Below, one piece after another: positions 42,139 to 50,815 of a DNA stretch of 52,371 nucleotides (position 1 is the stretch's first letter; every line of letters begins with the position of its first letter). This DNA comes from a virus. Below the pieces are notes generated by a model that searched no databases, had not been told where the DNA came from, and worked only from the letters and a program-made list of their open reading frames with translations. Position numbers and translations under genes: made by a program. Location of the stretch: IMG/VR virus record IMGVR_UViG_3300027749_000147, positions 1 through 52,371 of that record. One strand, written 5' to 3'.

Positions 42139-42507
42139 CTAGATGGTATTTGCTAGATAACCTTTATCTTTAAGGTGTAGAGCTAAATCGCGCTCTACCT
42201 GGTACTTTTGACCAGACTTAAAGGAATAAAAATTGCCTGCGCCAAATGTCATGCTTTCGATGTCTTCAACAACACGAATAGTGACTGTTTCGTCTGCAGC
42301 AGAGACAATTGTGGGCTCATCAACAATAACTTCAGCCCTATTAGGCTTAGTAGCGTCAATAACTTCAGTTTCTAAAGCTACTACCTTCTGTGCGGTAGCC
42401 ATTGCCATTTGATTTGCGCTTTCTTGAACTGCTTCAGCATTTTCCTGAATTAGTTTTTCGCGCAACTTGCCCGTTGCATCGGTGGGCTTTGCCTTTGATG
42501 TTGCCAT
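42139..42507 (-). CDS. hypothetical protein downstream of capsid (122 aa)
   Basis: The N-terminal 60 residues are helical and Ala/Glu-rich. The C-terminal part (FGAGNFYSFKSGQKYQVERD then LALHLKDKGYL) looks like a small globular domain as found in head-completion proteins. It is the last gene before the terminator. Function not recognised. Confidence 0.55.
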   Translation of the reverse strand: MATSKAKPTDATGKLREKLIQENAEAVQESANQMAMATAQKVVALETEVIDATKPNRAEVIVDEPTIVSAADETVTIRVVEDIESMTFGAGNFYSFKSGQKYQVERDLALHLKDKGYLANTI

Positions 42508-42531
42508 GAGTATTCTCCATTGTTAGTATCT

Positions 42532-42565
42532 GATAAAAGTAGAGAGGGGGCTTACGCCCCCTCTC
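42532..42565 (-). terminator. 10-bp stem-loop terminator/attenuator after major capsid gene
   Basis: Minus strand: GAGAGGGGGC / GCCCCCTCTC with GTAA loop, followed by TACTTTTATC. The tract is only moderately U-rich. It may partly stop transcription after the highly expressed capsid gene, or stabilise the capsid mRNA end. Confidence 0.7.
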
Positions 42566-42578
42566 CGAGGGGTCTTAA

Positions 42579-43682
42579 TTAGTTGGTTTCTGCAACTACG
42601 ATTGCCTGGTCGGTGATTAGACCAAGACCGAAGATTGAGTACCATGCAAGTGCATGCTCACGTCCGAAGTCTAGGATACCACCATCGCGCAATTCCACAG
42701 GAAGTGAAATAGCGTGACCGAAAGCATTGTCGCCGATGAAGATAGCACCGTAACGGTCTGCGTTACCTGCACCAGTAAAGGTGTTAGGTGTTGCGTAACC
42801 ACCACCAGCAGCTACAGTTGGGTTGCTTACAGCAACGTCACCAGCGTATGATGTACCAGCACCACCTGGAACCTTGAGAACCTGAGTGGTTTCAATGAAC
42901 ACGGTGTCGTACAAACGACCGATTTCACCAAGCATGAAGTTACCAGGAGCGGCGTACTTCGTTACTTCGATGAATTCTGAGTTATCGCGTAGGCGACGGC
43001 TCTGATGGGGGTGAACAAACGCAACGTAGGTTTCGCCTAGTCTTGGGATGTTCTTGGTAGCCAATGTCTCAACAGCGTCCTTAACGGTACGAGTTGAAAG
43101 GAAGTAGTTACCAGTCATGTTTGCACGAGCGGTATTACCTGAACCAGTAGGAAGGTTACCGTATGCGTACAAGTTGTTACCAGCTGCGTTAGCAGTTGAT
43201 GAGTATAGACCTGAGCGGTCTTCACCGTAGAGCACAGAAGTTGCACCGTAAAGGGTGTCGCGTGAAATCTGGTCTAGGTAGATAGCCATGTTGCGACCTA
43301 GAAGACGTGAGGCAGAAGCCATAACATCATCAAAAGAAGCATTAAGCAATAGTTCCGAAACAGCAAGCGCGTAGCCGTGCTCCGAAACTGTAATGCTGAA
43401 CTGCTGTGCAGTCAAAGCATTTGTGCTCATACGTACACCTTCAACCAATGGCTGTGCGAAGCCAAGGTTGTTGTAACGCATGAAGTTAATCTGTAAACCT
43501 GGTGCAACACCAAGTTCGGTCTTCTTTACAGCAAACTGTTCAAAACGCAGGATTGGCATAGCCTGGAAAAGAATTTCCTTTGACCAAATCTGCTGAATTG
43601 CCTGAGTTAGCTGCGAGTTTGTGCCTGAATAGGCGGTTGGGGAAGCGGCGAGATTGCCAGTTCCTGTTAAAGCGCTAGCCAC
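42579..43682 (-). CDS. major capsid protein (HK97 fold)
   Basis: The 367-residue protein has a GTG start. IQQIWSKEILFQAMPILRFE, RMSTNALTAQQFSITVSEHG and FVHPHQSRRLRDNSEFIEVT are typical of HK97-fold capsids related to the N4 gp56-like group. It is preceded by a scaffold gene and followed by a stem-loop, the usual arrangement. No separate protease gene is visible. Confidence 0.88.
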   Translation of the reverse strand: MASALTGTGNLAASPTAYSGTNSQLTQAIQQIWSKEILFQAMPILRFEQFAVKKTELGVAPGLQINFMRYNNLGFAQPLVEGVRMSTNALTAQQFSITVSEHGYALAVSELLLNASFDDVMASASRLLGRNMAIYLDQISRDTLYGATSVLYGEDRSGLYSSTANAAGNNLYAYGNLPTGSGNTARANMTGNYFLSTRTVKDAVETLATKNIPRLGETYVAFVHPHQSRRLRDNSEFIEVTKYAAPGNFMLGEIGRLYDTVFIETTQVLKVPGGAGTSYAGDVAVSNPTVAAGGGYATPNTFTGAGNADRYGAIFIGDNAFGHAISLPVELRDGGILDFGREHALAWYSIFGLGLITDQAIVVAETN

Positions 43683-43725
43683 GTGTGACTCCTATATATA
43701 GTGTGGTTAATGGGGTTAATGGGTA

Positions 43726-44508
43726 TTATCCGAACAATCCCTGTGAGCGACCTTGAGCATTAGGGCTCAATAGTTGCTGACGGTATTTTATGTATTCATT
43801 CATCGGCATGTCTGCAATATCTGCAGCACTAAACTGACGAGAGCCCGTCTCAATATCCATAGGTCCAGCAGCGGGAGTAGTAACTCTTGTTCCCGCCATA
43901 TCCCTTCGTGCAGTTTGCGTTGCTTGCTGCACACTATCTAGGATACGGGATGAGCGGTCTTTTAGTCCTTGAATACTCTGTTCGACTTCTTCGACTGAAC
44001 CGCCGCTAATCATGTCTACAAGTTCTGGGATGATGTTATCCCGTTCTTCTTCTAGACGAGCGTTGCGGTAGTTCTGAACTTCTGTGAACGCTTTCTCACG
44101 TTCCAGTAATGCAAAGGCACGCTCGCGCTCGTTGCGCTCACGTTCCAACTGCTCAGACCATTCCTGTTCTTTAACCTTAAGAAGGTCTCGAACTTCAAGT
44201 TCTTCCTCTTGCTTACGCTTAGCTTCTTCAGCGGCAGCAGTATTAGCTGCTTCCTCTTTAGCAGTTTTTTCTGCTAATTCAGCATCGCGGTCACGCTTAA
44301 TAGAATCAAGTTCTTCCTTGAGACTATTAATCTGAGGGTATAACTTATCTTTTTCCTGGCTTCGAACCCTTGCCAAATCTTCTTCTGTGTAGAATTTCTG
44401 ACCGTTCGACGAAGTAGCAGTAGGCACGTCAGCGCCCAGTTCTGCTACTGGAGCTACATTTACCTCAGAGGTAAATGCGTCTACATCTGCGTTTACAGAT
44501 ACATCCAT
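43726..44508 (-). CDS. capsid scaffolding protein
   Basis: This 260-residue protein has a long Glu/Arg/Lys-rich coiled coil (about 45-165), an acidic N-terminus and a short C-terminal helical segment (MNEYIKYRQQLLS) likely to contact the capsid protein. It is located between portal and major capsid genes. The start has GGAAA before it. No protease motif is seen. Confidence 0.82.
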   Translation of the reverse strand: MDVSVNADVDAFTSEVNVAPVAELGADVPTATSSNGQKFYTEEDLARVRSQEKDKLYPQINSLKEELDSIKRDRDAELAEKTAKEEAANTAAAEEAKRKQEEELEVRDLLKVKEQEWSEQLERERNERERAFALLEREKAFTEVQNYRNARLEEERDNIIPELVDMISGGSVEEVEQSIQGLKDRSSRILDSVQQATQTARRDMAGTRVTTPAAGPMDIETGSRQFSAADIADMPMNEYIKYRQQLLSPNAQGRSQGLFG

Positions 44509-44632
44509 AATATTTCCTTAATGTTTATGGGTCGTTTTCCAAATATGCCTAAGCATGTATCCCGTATGACCAACCGATTGTTTATATACTTAATTTTTCT
44601 ACTATTATGATAAAAAATCTACCTAAAGTAAA

Positions 44633-46366
44633 TTATTTTTCATAATCCGTTGGAGCTCTTCTATTAGGTAGAGTTGTTCCGTAGGCTTTTGTAACCAAGT
44701 CAACGCGCAGTTGTTGTTCTGCTACTTGGCTTTGGATTGCTGCTTCATCAAGAATTGGAGGCATACCTGGTGCAGGTGCTCCACCTTCAGTACCGCCAGG
44801 TGTACCCATATTTCCACCTAATGATGGGTCTACAGGAGTTGGTTGACCACCAAGTCCACCTGACAACATGCCTGTAAGTTCAGCAATCTGTTGTTCAATT
44901 TGAGTTTGTACAAGTTTCAACGCACCGTCAGCCTTAGCATCCTGCATTAATTCTGCGCGAATCTCATCAAGTTTTTCTTCTGGGAATTCTTCACCAAGAG
45001 TGCGTAGAGCACCAACTTTAGACTCAAGACCAAGAGACATCTTTGACTGCACTTCGTTGATGATAACCAATTTGTCAAGAGGTAGCGGTGGTGGGAAGTG
45101 AACGTAAGACTTGTAAGTTAATGGGTCATCAATGTTTAGCTGTACCGCTTCACCTGGAGATGGTGGAACTTGTTGAGTTGGGTCCCAGGTAAATGTCTCT
45201 GGTTCTTTTAGAGAAAGGTTTAATAGCACCAGTTCATTAATACGCTGAATACCGTACGCGTACTGAATAATCTTCTGGTGGTACTTGTTCATCAATGGCT
45301 GGAACTGTATAGAAAGAGCAACGCCAGATGTGTTAGAAATCTGCTGTGACATACCAAGAGCAGTCTCAGGAACACCAGTCATTTCGTGCATTGACTTCTT
45401 CATAAGGGCTAGGAAGTCCATAGCGCCCTTTAGACCCTGCGCTCCACCCTCAAGGTTCTCTACACGAGCATCTTTAGGAAGACCGCCCCAGACCTTGTTA
45501 GCACCTTTTTCTAGTTGGGAAGCCTTAGCACCAATGATTACAGTTACGGGAGCGGCATGGTAATTAACAATATCAGCAACGTCAGTAGCCACTTCATTAT
45601 AAGTACGGTTAATTGGAATAATATCGTGACAATCAGATAGACCCCAAGGAGAACCAGAAATACGCACATTAGGAATGTGAATAACTGGAATAGTACCAAG
45701 CGGGTTAGGGCGCGAATCAATAAGTTCATCGTTGATATATTCTTCAATAATGTCATCAGTCAAAATCTCCGTGTATGTAAAGACTTGACGAGTACCTTCT
45801 AGAGATGTTCCCCAGAATCGGTACTTGAGCTTAAATCTAATAAGCCTGTCGCGGTCATGCGGGTGGAACTCAGGGAAACAGAACGACGCGTTTAGCGGAA
45901 GGATTCTGACGCGACCTGGGTGTAGCCTGTTTACAGAGTCAACATATCCCTCTTCGTAAGCAACTTTGACGAAACAGTCACCTGATACACCGCCTTGTTG
46001 TCCCATTTCCCACAATACAGTAGGCTTGTTATTATCTACTTCCCAGACTCTTTCAAGAAGGTAGGGGACAATTGCTGCGGTTTCTTTAGGGCTAGTGAAG
46101 TTAACACCATTACCAAAAGCAAAGTTAATATTATAATCTGTGATAGCACGGTAATAGTTAAGAACCATCTGGGTCTCGCCAGCCTGACGGCGGTAAGATG
46201 TGTGGTGACCTAAGTACATAGCCCAGTTAAGAGAATAACGGTTTAGACGAGGACCGTGGACCTCAAATTCTTCATCTGCAAGTTCTACAAGACCAAGGGG
46301 AGAAATAGAGATAGTGAGGTCAGAAGAAGCCGACCTATAACTTGGGGGCGAAAAATCAACACTCAT
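44633..46366 (-). CDS. portal protein
   Basis: The dodecameric portal forms the DNA entry vertex. The 577-residue protein has YYRAITDYNINFAFGNGVNF near the start, IPVIHIPNVRISGSPWGLSD in the crown/stem region, then a helical stretch (GVPETALGMSQQISNTSGVA), all typical of portals of this type. The C-terminus is Gly/Pro-rich. It follows terminase by two small genes and has GAGAGG upstream. Confidence 0.9.
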   Translation of the reverse strand: MSVDFSPPSYRSASSDLTISISPLGLVELADEEFEVHGPRLNRYSLNWAMYLGHHTSYRRQAGETQMVLNYYRAITDYNINFAFGNGVNFTSPKETAAIVPYLLERVWEVDNNKPTVLWEMGQQGGVSGDCFVKVAYEEGYVDSVNRLHPGRVRILPLNASFCFPEFHPHDRDRLIRFKLKYRFWGTSLEGTRQVFTYTEILTDDIIEEYINDELIDSRPNPLGTIPVIHIPNVRISGSPWGLSDCHDIIPINRTYNEVATDVADIVNYHAAPVTVIIGAKASQLEKGANKVWGGLPKDARVENLEGGAQGLKGAMDFLALMKKSMHEMTGVPETALGMSQQISNTSGVALSIQFQPLMNKYHQKIIQYAYGIQRINELVLLNLSLKEPETFTWDPTQQVPPSPGEAVQLNIDDPLTYKSYVHFPPPLPLDKLVIINEVQSKMSLGLESKVGALRTLGEEFPEEKLDEIRAELMQDAKADGALKLVQTQIEQQIAELTGMLSGGLGGQPTPVDPSLGGNMGTPGGTEGGAPAPGMPPILDEAAIQSQVAEQQLRVDLVTKAYGTTLPNRRAPTDYEK

Positions 46367-46410
46367 CTAATTACCTCTCTGCTAAACAACTAAATGATAC
46401 CATAAAATAA

Positions 46411-46722
46411 CTAACCTCGCATTTGCTCGCCGCGAATGTTACCGCGACCAACTTTTTTAGTTACTTTTTGTTTAGCTGCAGCTTCTTTTTTCTCGATTGC
46501 TTCCTGAACGTAGTCTCGGAAACGTGGGTCAATATCTTTTTTCGAAGTTACAAATTTGCCACCCATTTGGGCATAATGTGAGTGTACCCAGTGGGCGGCT
46601 GCTGGGGACGGGTAGACTCGAAATCTAGTCTTAGCCTGTGCAACATACATGTTCCATAGGCGTGGATTAGCAGGCAACTGCCTAGGTCCTTCTTGGACCG
46701 ATTTACCTTGAATAAGAGCCAT
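46411..46722 (-). CDS. hypothetical basic protein upstream of portal (103 aa)
   Basis: This has the character of a small helical DNA- or RNA-binding protein: many Lys/Arg and a basic Gly-rich C-terminus (KKVGRGNIRGEQMRG). A central HWVHSHYAQMGGKF is aromatic-rich. It lies between terminase and portal and is preceded by a stem-loop. No family is recognised. Confidence 0.55.
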   Translation of the reverse strand: MALIQGKSVQEGPRQLPANPRLWNMYVAQAKTRFRVYPSPAAAHWVHSHYAQMGGKFVTSKKDIDPRFRDYVQEAIEKKEAAAKQKVTKKVGRGNIRGEQMRG

Positions 46723-46736
46723 AATAAATCCTTAGA

Positions 46737-46759
46737 CCCCCTGCTTTATGGGCAGGGGG
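46737..46759 (-). promoter_or_regulatory. 8-bp stem-loop between two small genes
   Basis: Minus strand: CCCCCTGC / GCAGGGGG with a seven-base loop and no U tract, ending about 15 bases before the next ATG. It is more likely an RNA-processing or translation-control hairpin than a terminator. Confidence 0.5.
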
Positions 46760-46773
46760 AACTAGGGTTGAAG

Positions 46774-47178
46774 TTAGTCTTGTACGACTGATGGGTTCAA
46801 GCGGTACTGGTGACCACCATCACGGAAGACTTCTGCAATAACGTTTTCGCCGTGGTCAGCAAATGCTTCACTAGCAAAATCATTAAGGACAGTTGGTGCT
46901 TCCACCCACGCTGCAGAACCTACGTGAGCCCGCTCGCGCATTGTTTCTTCGGCTGACTTTTCGAACACATTACGGTTCTGATTTGGACGACCTGGTGCAG
47001 GAATGTACCCCTGCATTGCCCCCACGGTGAATTCCTGTGGAACATCCGTGTCAGTTGCGATTCCTTCTTCAAAACGAAGCGGACCACGCTGACCTGGAAT
47101 TGCAGGACTCAAGGTGCGGTCATAAACGGTGCCTGGACGCTCAGGGAATTGAGGGTCTGGTGCGATATTCATTGACAT
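46774..47178 (-). CDS. hypothetical structural-block protein (134 aa)
   Basis: The sequence is Pro/Glu-rich (NIAPDPQFPERPGTVYDRTL) with little predicted order until a short C-terminal region (HGENVIAEVFRDGGHQYRLN). Located between terminase and portal. AAGGAGAATTCTCT precedes the ATG. Function unknown; it could be a virion internal or connector protein. Confidence 0.55.
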   Translation of the reverse strand: MSMNIAPDPQFPERPGTVYDRTLSPAIPGQRGPLRFEEGIATDTDVPQEFTVGAMQGYIPAPGRPNQNRNVFEKSAEETMRERAHVGSAAWVEAPTVLNDFASEAFADHGENVIAEVFRDGGHQYRLNPSVVQD

Positions 47179-47261
47179 AGAGAATTCTCCTTTAAGGAAG
47201 GTTGAGGTACCTCACTTAAAATTATGCCTTGTATTGGTCTGTACGTCAGACTAAACTTAAA

Positions 47262-48845
47262 TTATCTACTAAAAAACGGATTACTGGTCTGCTCTACTTC
47301 TACCATAGAATAATCTAAAGTTAAGCTACAGGCAATCGCTAAAGAGTCTGCAAAATCATCATGTGCGTGGGCTTCGTCAGGAGCAGCAGCCATGAAGTTA
47401 GGACCCTTAAACTTAGTCTCTAAGTCTGTCATTTGCTGGTAAAAACGCTTCCAAGCACGTAATCTACGGGTTTTAGCGTGGGCAGGGAAACCTACTAGAC
47501 GGCGGTCAATAAGGGCTTTAAGGTGCTTCCAGCGCTTTGACTGCTCGGTAGGGCTACTGGTTAGGGAAATAACCTCCGCGCGTGGTAGGAGCAGTTTTAG
47601 ACGCTGGGCTACTGCGTCACCGACACCGTTTGCATCAACTCCGACTAAGAAGACATTGTAGTTCTCTAGGAAGTTAACAATCTGGAAGTACTGGTCTTCC
47701 CAGTCATCTCCTTGGATTTCCAACCAATTAAGTACACGATGGTCGTAGTAACCAAACTCATCGGGGCGGTCCCAGTCTACCCAAACAACTGTAACAACTG
47801 TGGAGTCCATCTTACGAGCAGGGTCAATACCTACTACAACAGGGGTACGATGATAAGCCTTAACAACTTCCATACTTGTATCGCCAAGTTCATCCATAAC
47901 CGTAGAGGTAATAAACATACCTTTTTCAAGCATCCACTTGCAGTTATACGACATCTGGAACTCATCAGAGTCATCTCCGATTCGTAGCGTTTCTTTTTTA
48001 ATGAACTTTCCGTAGTCTTTGTTGACCTTGGCTACTTCCTGCCAATTCCACTCGAAGTGGTTTTTTCGGGAACGTGACGTCTGCCTACGCTTATTTAATT
48101 GAATAGACTTGTAGAAGTTGTTCTTAATATTTGTTGGTGTTCCCGTTTTTACCATAGTACCTGAGTAGTACGCAAGCATAGGGGAAATAGATTTAGCGAC
48201 CATAAAGTCATCTGCTCCCTGACACTCATCAATAACAATGAGGTGAAACGACTTAGACTCAATCTTGGCTCGCGGGTTTGCGGTCATCATCATAAGGCTA
48301 CTGCCTGAGTTTTTGAGTTTAATTTGTCGTGTGATTCCAGGAACCTTACCCAAAGAATCATCAATCTCTGGGTCTCCAAGGATAGCCTGTGCGTGCTCAG
48401 ATGTAAGACGGTTTACAGTTCTACCGAATAGGGTTTCTACCTGACCCTCAACAGGAGCAAACATACCAACCCAAATACCATCTTTAAACTTACCTAGTAG
48501 GTCTGGATACATCTTGGCTAGGCGAGGAAGTAACACCATAAGAGTGGCTACTGTGTTGGCTACTGTCTCAGATTTTCCCGACTGACGGGCTGCAAGAGCG
48601 GTAATTTCTTCACCGTCACCAATAATTACAGACTCCATCATACGGCGCGCTAAAGGGGCTTGGTACGGGTGTAGGGCGTGTCCAACAAGGGTATCCATAA
48701 ACTGCATCATCTTGTCTACAAGAGCATTTACGAACTCTTTAGATAGTTCGTCCATTTCATCTTCAGGCTCATCATAAACTTGTACTTCGTCAAAGTCGTC
48801 GTCTAATTCAATGTCGTCTTCGTAGAAGAGATGTTGCTCGCTCAT
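47262..48845 (-). CDS. terL: terminase large subunit
   Basis: This is the packaging motor ATPase and nuclease. Walker A is AARQSGKSE (85-93), Walker B plus catalytic Glu is LIVIDECQ (Asp206, Glu207), and the coupling motif is KTGTPT. The RNase H-like nuclease domain has GIDPARKMDS, LVGVDANGVGD and AHDDFADSLA acidic residues. It has a long acidic N-terminal extension. No small terminase is visible nearby; the small genes just upstream in the transcript could include it. Confidence 0.94.
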   Translation of the reverse strand: MSEQHLFYEDDIELDDDFDEVQVYDEPEDEMDELSKEFVNALVDKMMQFMDTLVGHALHPYQAPLARRMMESVIIGDGEEITALAARQSGKSETVANTVATLMVLLPRLAKMYPDLLGKFKDGIWVGMFAPVEGQVETLFGRTVNRLTSEHAQAILGDPEIDDSLGKVPGITRQIKLKNSGSSLMMMTANPRAKIESKSFHLIVIDECQGADDFMVAKSISPMLAYYSGTMVKTGTPTNIKNNFYKSIQLNKRRQTSRSRKNHFEWNWQEVAKVNKDYGKFIKKETLRIGDDSDEFQMSYNCKWMLEKGMFITSTVMDELGDTSMEVVKAYHRTPVVVGIDPARKMDSTVVTVVWVDWDRPDEFGYYDHRVLNWLEIQGDDWEDQYFQIVNFLENYNVFLVGVDANGVGDAVAQRLKLLLPRAEVISLTSSPTEQSKRWKHLKALIDRRLVGFPAHAKTRRLRAWKRFYQQMTDLETKFKGPNFMAAAPDEAHAHDDFADSLAIACSLTLDYSMVEVEQTSNPFFSR

Positions 48846-48875
48846 ATGTTGTCCAAACTAGTAAAACCTTTAATA

Positions 48876-49124
48876 CTATACCACAGTTCTGTTGTACAGT
48901 TCAGTTACTACTGCGTGCAAAGCCTCAGCGCCAGTTAGAGCCTCTTCTACGTATACATCCTCACCAGTACGCTGGTATCCCGAAAAACACCTGTTAATCT
49001 CAAATAGAGCCTGGTCTGCCCATCCAGTTAGTTCACCAGTAGGTATCTTCTTTACTCTCTTGGCTACTTTCTCAGAGAAAGGTTTATCCCATATTTTTTT
49101 AGGTTTACGGCGAAAGTTTACCAT
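48876..49124 (-). CDS. small hypothetical protein before terminase (82 aa)
   Basis: This is a basic helical protein (VNFRRKPKKIWDKPFSEKVA, then GWADQALFEINRCFSGYQ). Start 49124 is preferred, with a short overlap with the preceding gene, although the frame is open 46 codons more. Its position directly before terL and its helical look make it a weak small-terminase candidate. Confidence 0.6.
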   Translation of the reverse strand: MVNFRRKPKKIWDKPFSEKVAKRVKKIPTGELTGWADQALFEINRCFSGYQRTGEDVYVEEALTGAEALHAVVTELYNRTVV

Positions 49125-49378
49125 TCCATTAGTTCCTCTACTGTTACATCTAGTTCCCTTCCCCAAATTGCTGAGGCAAGGGCTACGTCCTCGTCTTGTG
49201 TTTCTATCCACTTGCCCAACACAAACCCTGTGTGAGTAAATGGTAAACGAAATACTAGGCAACTGCCTCGGCGAAAAGGCTCTTCAATTTCGTGAGTCCA
49301 GCCTTTTTCAAGAACTGGTAGTGGTTTACGATGTGGGTATTTAACTGTTGTACCGTATATTAGTCCGTTACTCTTCAT
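49118..49378 (-). CDS. small hypothetical protein (86 aa)
   Basis: It is a beta-rich protein starting MKSNGLIYGTTVKYPHRKPL and ending with an acidic helix (DVTVEELMEW). The start at 49378 has AGGA before it and overlaps the KTSC-protein stop by 11 bases. Not recognised. Confidence 0.55.
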   Translation of the reverse strand: MKSNGLIYGTTVKYPHRKPLPVLEKGWTHEIEEPFRRGSCLVFRLPFTHTGFVLGKWIETQDEDVALASAIWGRELDVTVEELMEW

Positions 49379-49868
49379 CCGATATCCTATCTGGTCTTCC
49401 TTCGTTATCCATACCATTAATAAAGTCATCATATATCTTCATAACGCTACTTAGTCTTCTAGTATCGCCAGTAAATTGCAAACCGCCTGAGATATCTTGT
49501 TCTCTAGCAGCCGCTTCTACAACAGAGTCAAGAGCATTCTTTTTATGTGGAGACATAGTATCTCTATTAACTGGACCCTTATCGTCCCAGTTGTTTAGAC
49601 CAGATTCTTCAAGATACACACCTTTAGATGGCGCGCCCCTAAACTCATCCCAAATTTCTTCAGGTACATTATAGTAATTGTACCAAGTTCTATCTCTAAA
49701 CACAACTGTCATAGTACCCGTATTTTTATCCCAACCAGCGGCTAAAGTTCGTGGTCTATCTGGGTTACTGGTAGAAGTGCTCTTAAGTTCTAGTTTTGCA
49801 TAGGTCTTGCTTCTTGGGTCTGGGTCAACTTCAAACTCATCGTTTAGCTCTTGCTCTTCTGGCATCAT
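49368..49868 (-). CDS. KTSC-domain protein (166 aa)
   Basis: The middle portion, WDKNTGTMTVVFRDRTWYNY then YNVPEEIWDEFRGAPSKGVY, matches the KTSC domain (a small beta fold with the final YxnVP...A.S.G.Y signature), which is found in phage and lysyl-tRNA synthetase contexts. Acidic flanks surround it. The start at 49868 forms ATGA with the preceding stop (a second ATG follows at once). Role in packaging or head assembly is not established. Confidence 0.75.
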   Translation of the reverse strand: MMPEEQELNDEFEVDPDPRSKTYAKLELKSTSTSNPDRPRTLAAGWDKNTGTMTVVFRDRTWYNYYNVPEEIWDEFRGAPSKGVYLEESGLNNWDDKGPVNRDTMSPHKKNALDSVVEAAAREQDISGGLQFTGDTRRLSSVMKIYDDFINGMDNEGRPDRISDEE

Positions 49869-50134
49869 TCTATCTCGCAATCGTGTAGTTCTGTTTCGTC
49901 TTCCCTGACTCTAGCGTGGCAATCATAGCAACGTAGCCATTTAAGAGGGTTAAAGTTATTTTGTGCGGTAGCGCCTGGTTCAAAATCATACCCATCTTCA
50001 TTAAAGGCTGGGTCATAGTCATAAATTACTTCTGGTTCTTCAAATAATTCTGGGGGGAATGGACCACGAGGTCGAGTAACCCTATTAGGTACTGGGTGAC
50101 CTTGGTATGCTGCTACGGTTCTTATTACGTTCAT
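49865..50134 (-). CDS. small zinc-binding protein with leaderless-type start (89 aa)
   Basis: The C-terminus has CYDCHARVREDETELHDC, a CxxC plus HxC metal site. The N-terminal half is Pro/acidic-rich. The start at 50134 is favoured because it is directly preceded by TATTCTATAGGT, identical in plan to the RHH gene promoter. The frame is open 8 codons more. It is the first gene after the terminator at 50149-50175, so this promoter may start the packaging block. Confidence 0.6.
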   Translation of the reverse strand: MNVIRTVAAYQGHPVPNRVTRPRGPFPPELFEEPEVIYDYDPAFNEDGYDFEPGATAQNNFNPLKWLRCYDCHARVREDETELHDCEIE

Positions 50135-50146
50135 ACCTATAGAATA
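50135..50146 (-). promoter_or_regulatory. leaderless-type promoter (-10 TATTCT)
   Basis: The minus strand reads TATTCTATAGGT then ATG, so the transcript would start at or near the ATG. It abuts the terminator hairpin (its U tract ends about 2 bases before the box), a compact stop/restart junction. Confidence 0.5.
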
Positions 50147-50148
50147 GC

Positions 50149-50175
50149 AAAAGAGCACCCTTTAAGGGTGCTCTT
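50149..50175 (-). terminator. rho-independent terminator after the holin-like gene
   Basis: Minus strand: 10-bp stem AAGAGCACCC / GGGTGCTCTT, with a 5-base loop whose ends can also pair, ending in TTTT. It lies 12 bases downstream of the holin-like gene stop. Confidence 0.85.
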
Positions 50176-50187
50176 CTGGTAGTTTAA

Positions 50188-50391
50188 TTACTTACTAGAG
50201 CCTGCGCCATATGCTGGGTTCTTAGGATTAACGCCAAGTGCGATAGGTCCTAGAACGGCTACTAGAGCAGCCTTAAGCAAATCTGACGGGGTTGTGTAAC
50301 CTGCAACGTATGCAGTTGCTACTGCGACTAGTGCCGAGTATGCATAGTGCTCTGCGATTGATGCGAGCTTCTTTTTAGTTGTAGTACTCAT
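50188..50391 (-). CDS. holin-like membrane protein (67 aa)
   Basis: A basic N-terminus (MSTTTKKKLASIAEHYAYSA) leads into a first hydrophobic segment (ALVAVATAYVAG), and a second one (LLKAALVAVLGPIALG) precedes a polar end. This is the size and plan of a small phage holin. The start at 50391 has AGGAGAAAT just upstream; the open extension upstream overlaps another gene. It is separated from the two peptidoglycan hydrolase genes by about 39 kb. Confidence 0.6.
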   Translation of the reverse strand: MSTTTKKKLASIAEHYAYSALVAVATAYVAGYTTPSDLLKAALVAVLGPIALGVNPKNPAYGAGSSK

Positions 50392-50398
50392 ATTTCTC

Positions 50399-50659
50399 CT
50401 ATTGTTTGTCAATGTGGTTATCAAAACGCTCTTGCAGTTTGTCCATGTTTTTTTCAATGCGGTTAACCGCATCTCTCATACTAGACCCACCGTTAGGAGA
50501 ATATTGTGATTCCACTTTTTTAATTCTATCATCAATTTCGTTTAGTTTTTCCAATCTTGACGTAATTCTATTAATATATTTAAAACCAGCAAAGATAAGT
50601 GCTGCAATTTCAATGGAAGTTAGGATTAATTGTGTCCAGGAGCTGGCGTTACTCAACAT
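50399..50659 (-). CDS. membrane-anchored coiled-coil protein (86 aa)
   Basis: One N-terminal membrane helix (LILTSIEIAALIFAGFKYI) is followed by a charged coiled coil (RLEKLNEIDDRIKKVE and NRIEKNMDKLQERF). It is adjacent to the holin-like gene, which fits a spanin-like, antiholin or lysis-accessory role, but this is by position only. No clear ribosome site precedes the ATG. Confidence 0.65.
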   Translation of the reverse strand: MLSNASSWTQLILTSIEIAALIFAGFKYINRITSRLEKLNEIDDRIKKVESQYSPNGGSSMRDAVNRIEKNMDKLQERFDNHIDKQ

Positions 50660-50771
50660 GTATAAACGCTTTCGTTTGTGGGCTCTACTAACTAAAACAA
50701 AAATATTCTACGTAATAAAAACTCTATATATTAATTAAACCTTAAAATTGTTTTTATGTCTAGATTAAACA

Positions 50772-50803
50772 ATAAAAAAGCCCTAGCCGAAGCTAGGGCT
50801 TTT
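50772..50803 (-). terminator. strong rho-independent terminator with TTCG tetraloop
   Basis: Minus strand: 12-bp stem AAAAGCCCTAGC / GCTAGGGCTTTT closed by TTCG, then TTATTG. It lies 12 bases after the stop of the large virion protein. The roughly 110-bp AT-rich stretch before the membrane-protein gene should hold a promoter; I cannot place one with confidence. Confidence 0.92.
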
Positions 50804-50815
50804 CTATTTAGGTTT

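Noticed and set aside
44530-44565. A 12-codon ORF (MLRHIWKTTHKH) upstream of the scaffold gene
   Set aside because: Too short and without a clear ribosome site; it could be a leader peptide but nothing supports it beyond an open frame.
47179-47261. Small hairpins (GAGGTACCTC, GTCTG/CAGAC) between terminase and the next gene as a terminator
   Set aside because: The stems are short and no U tract follows; they may be chance.
48876-49262. Longer 128-residue version of the gene before terminase
   Set aside because: The first 46 codons overlap the preceding gene in another frame and lack a ribosome site; the start at 49124 fits the overlap pattern.
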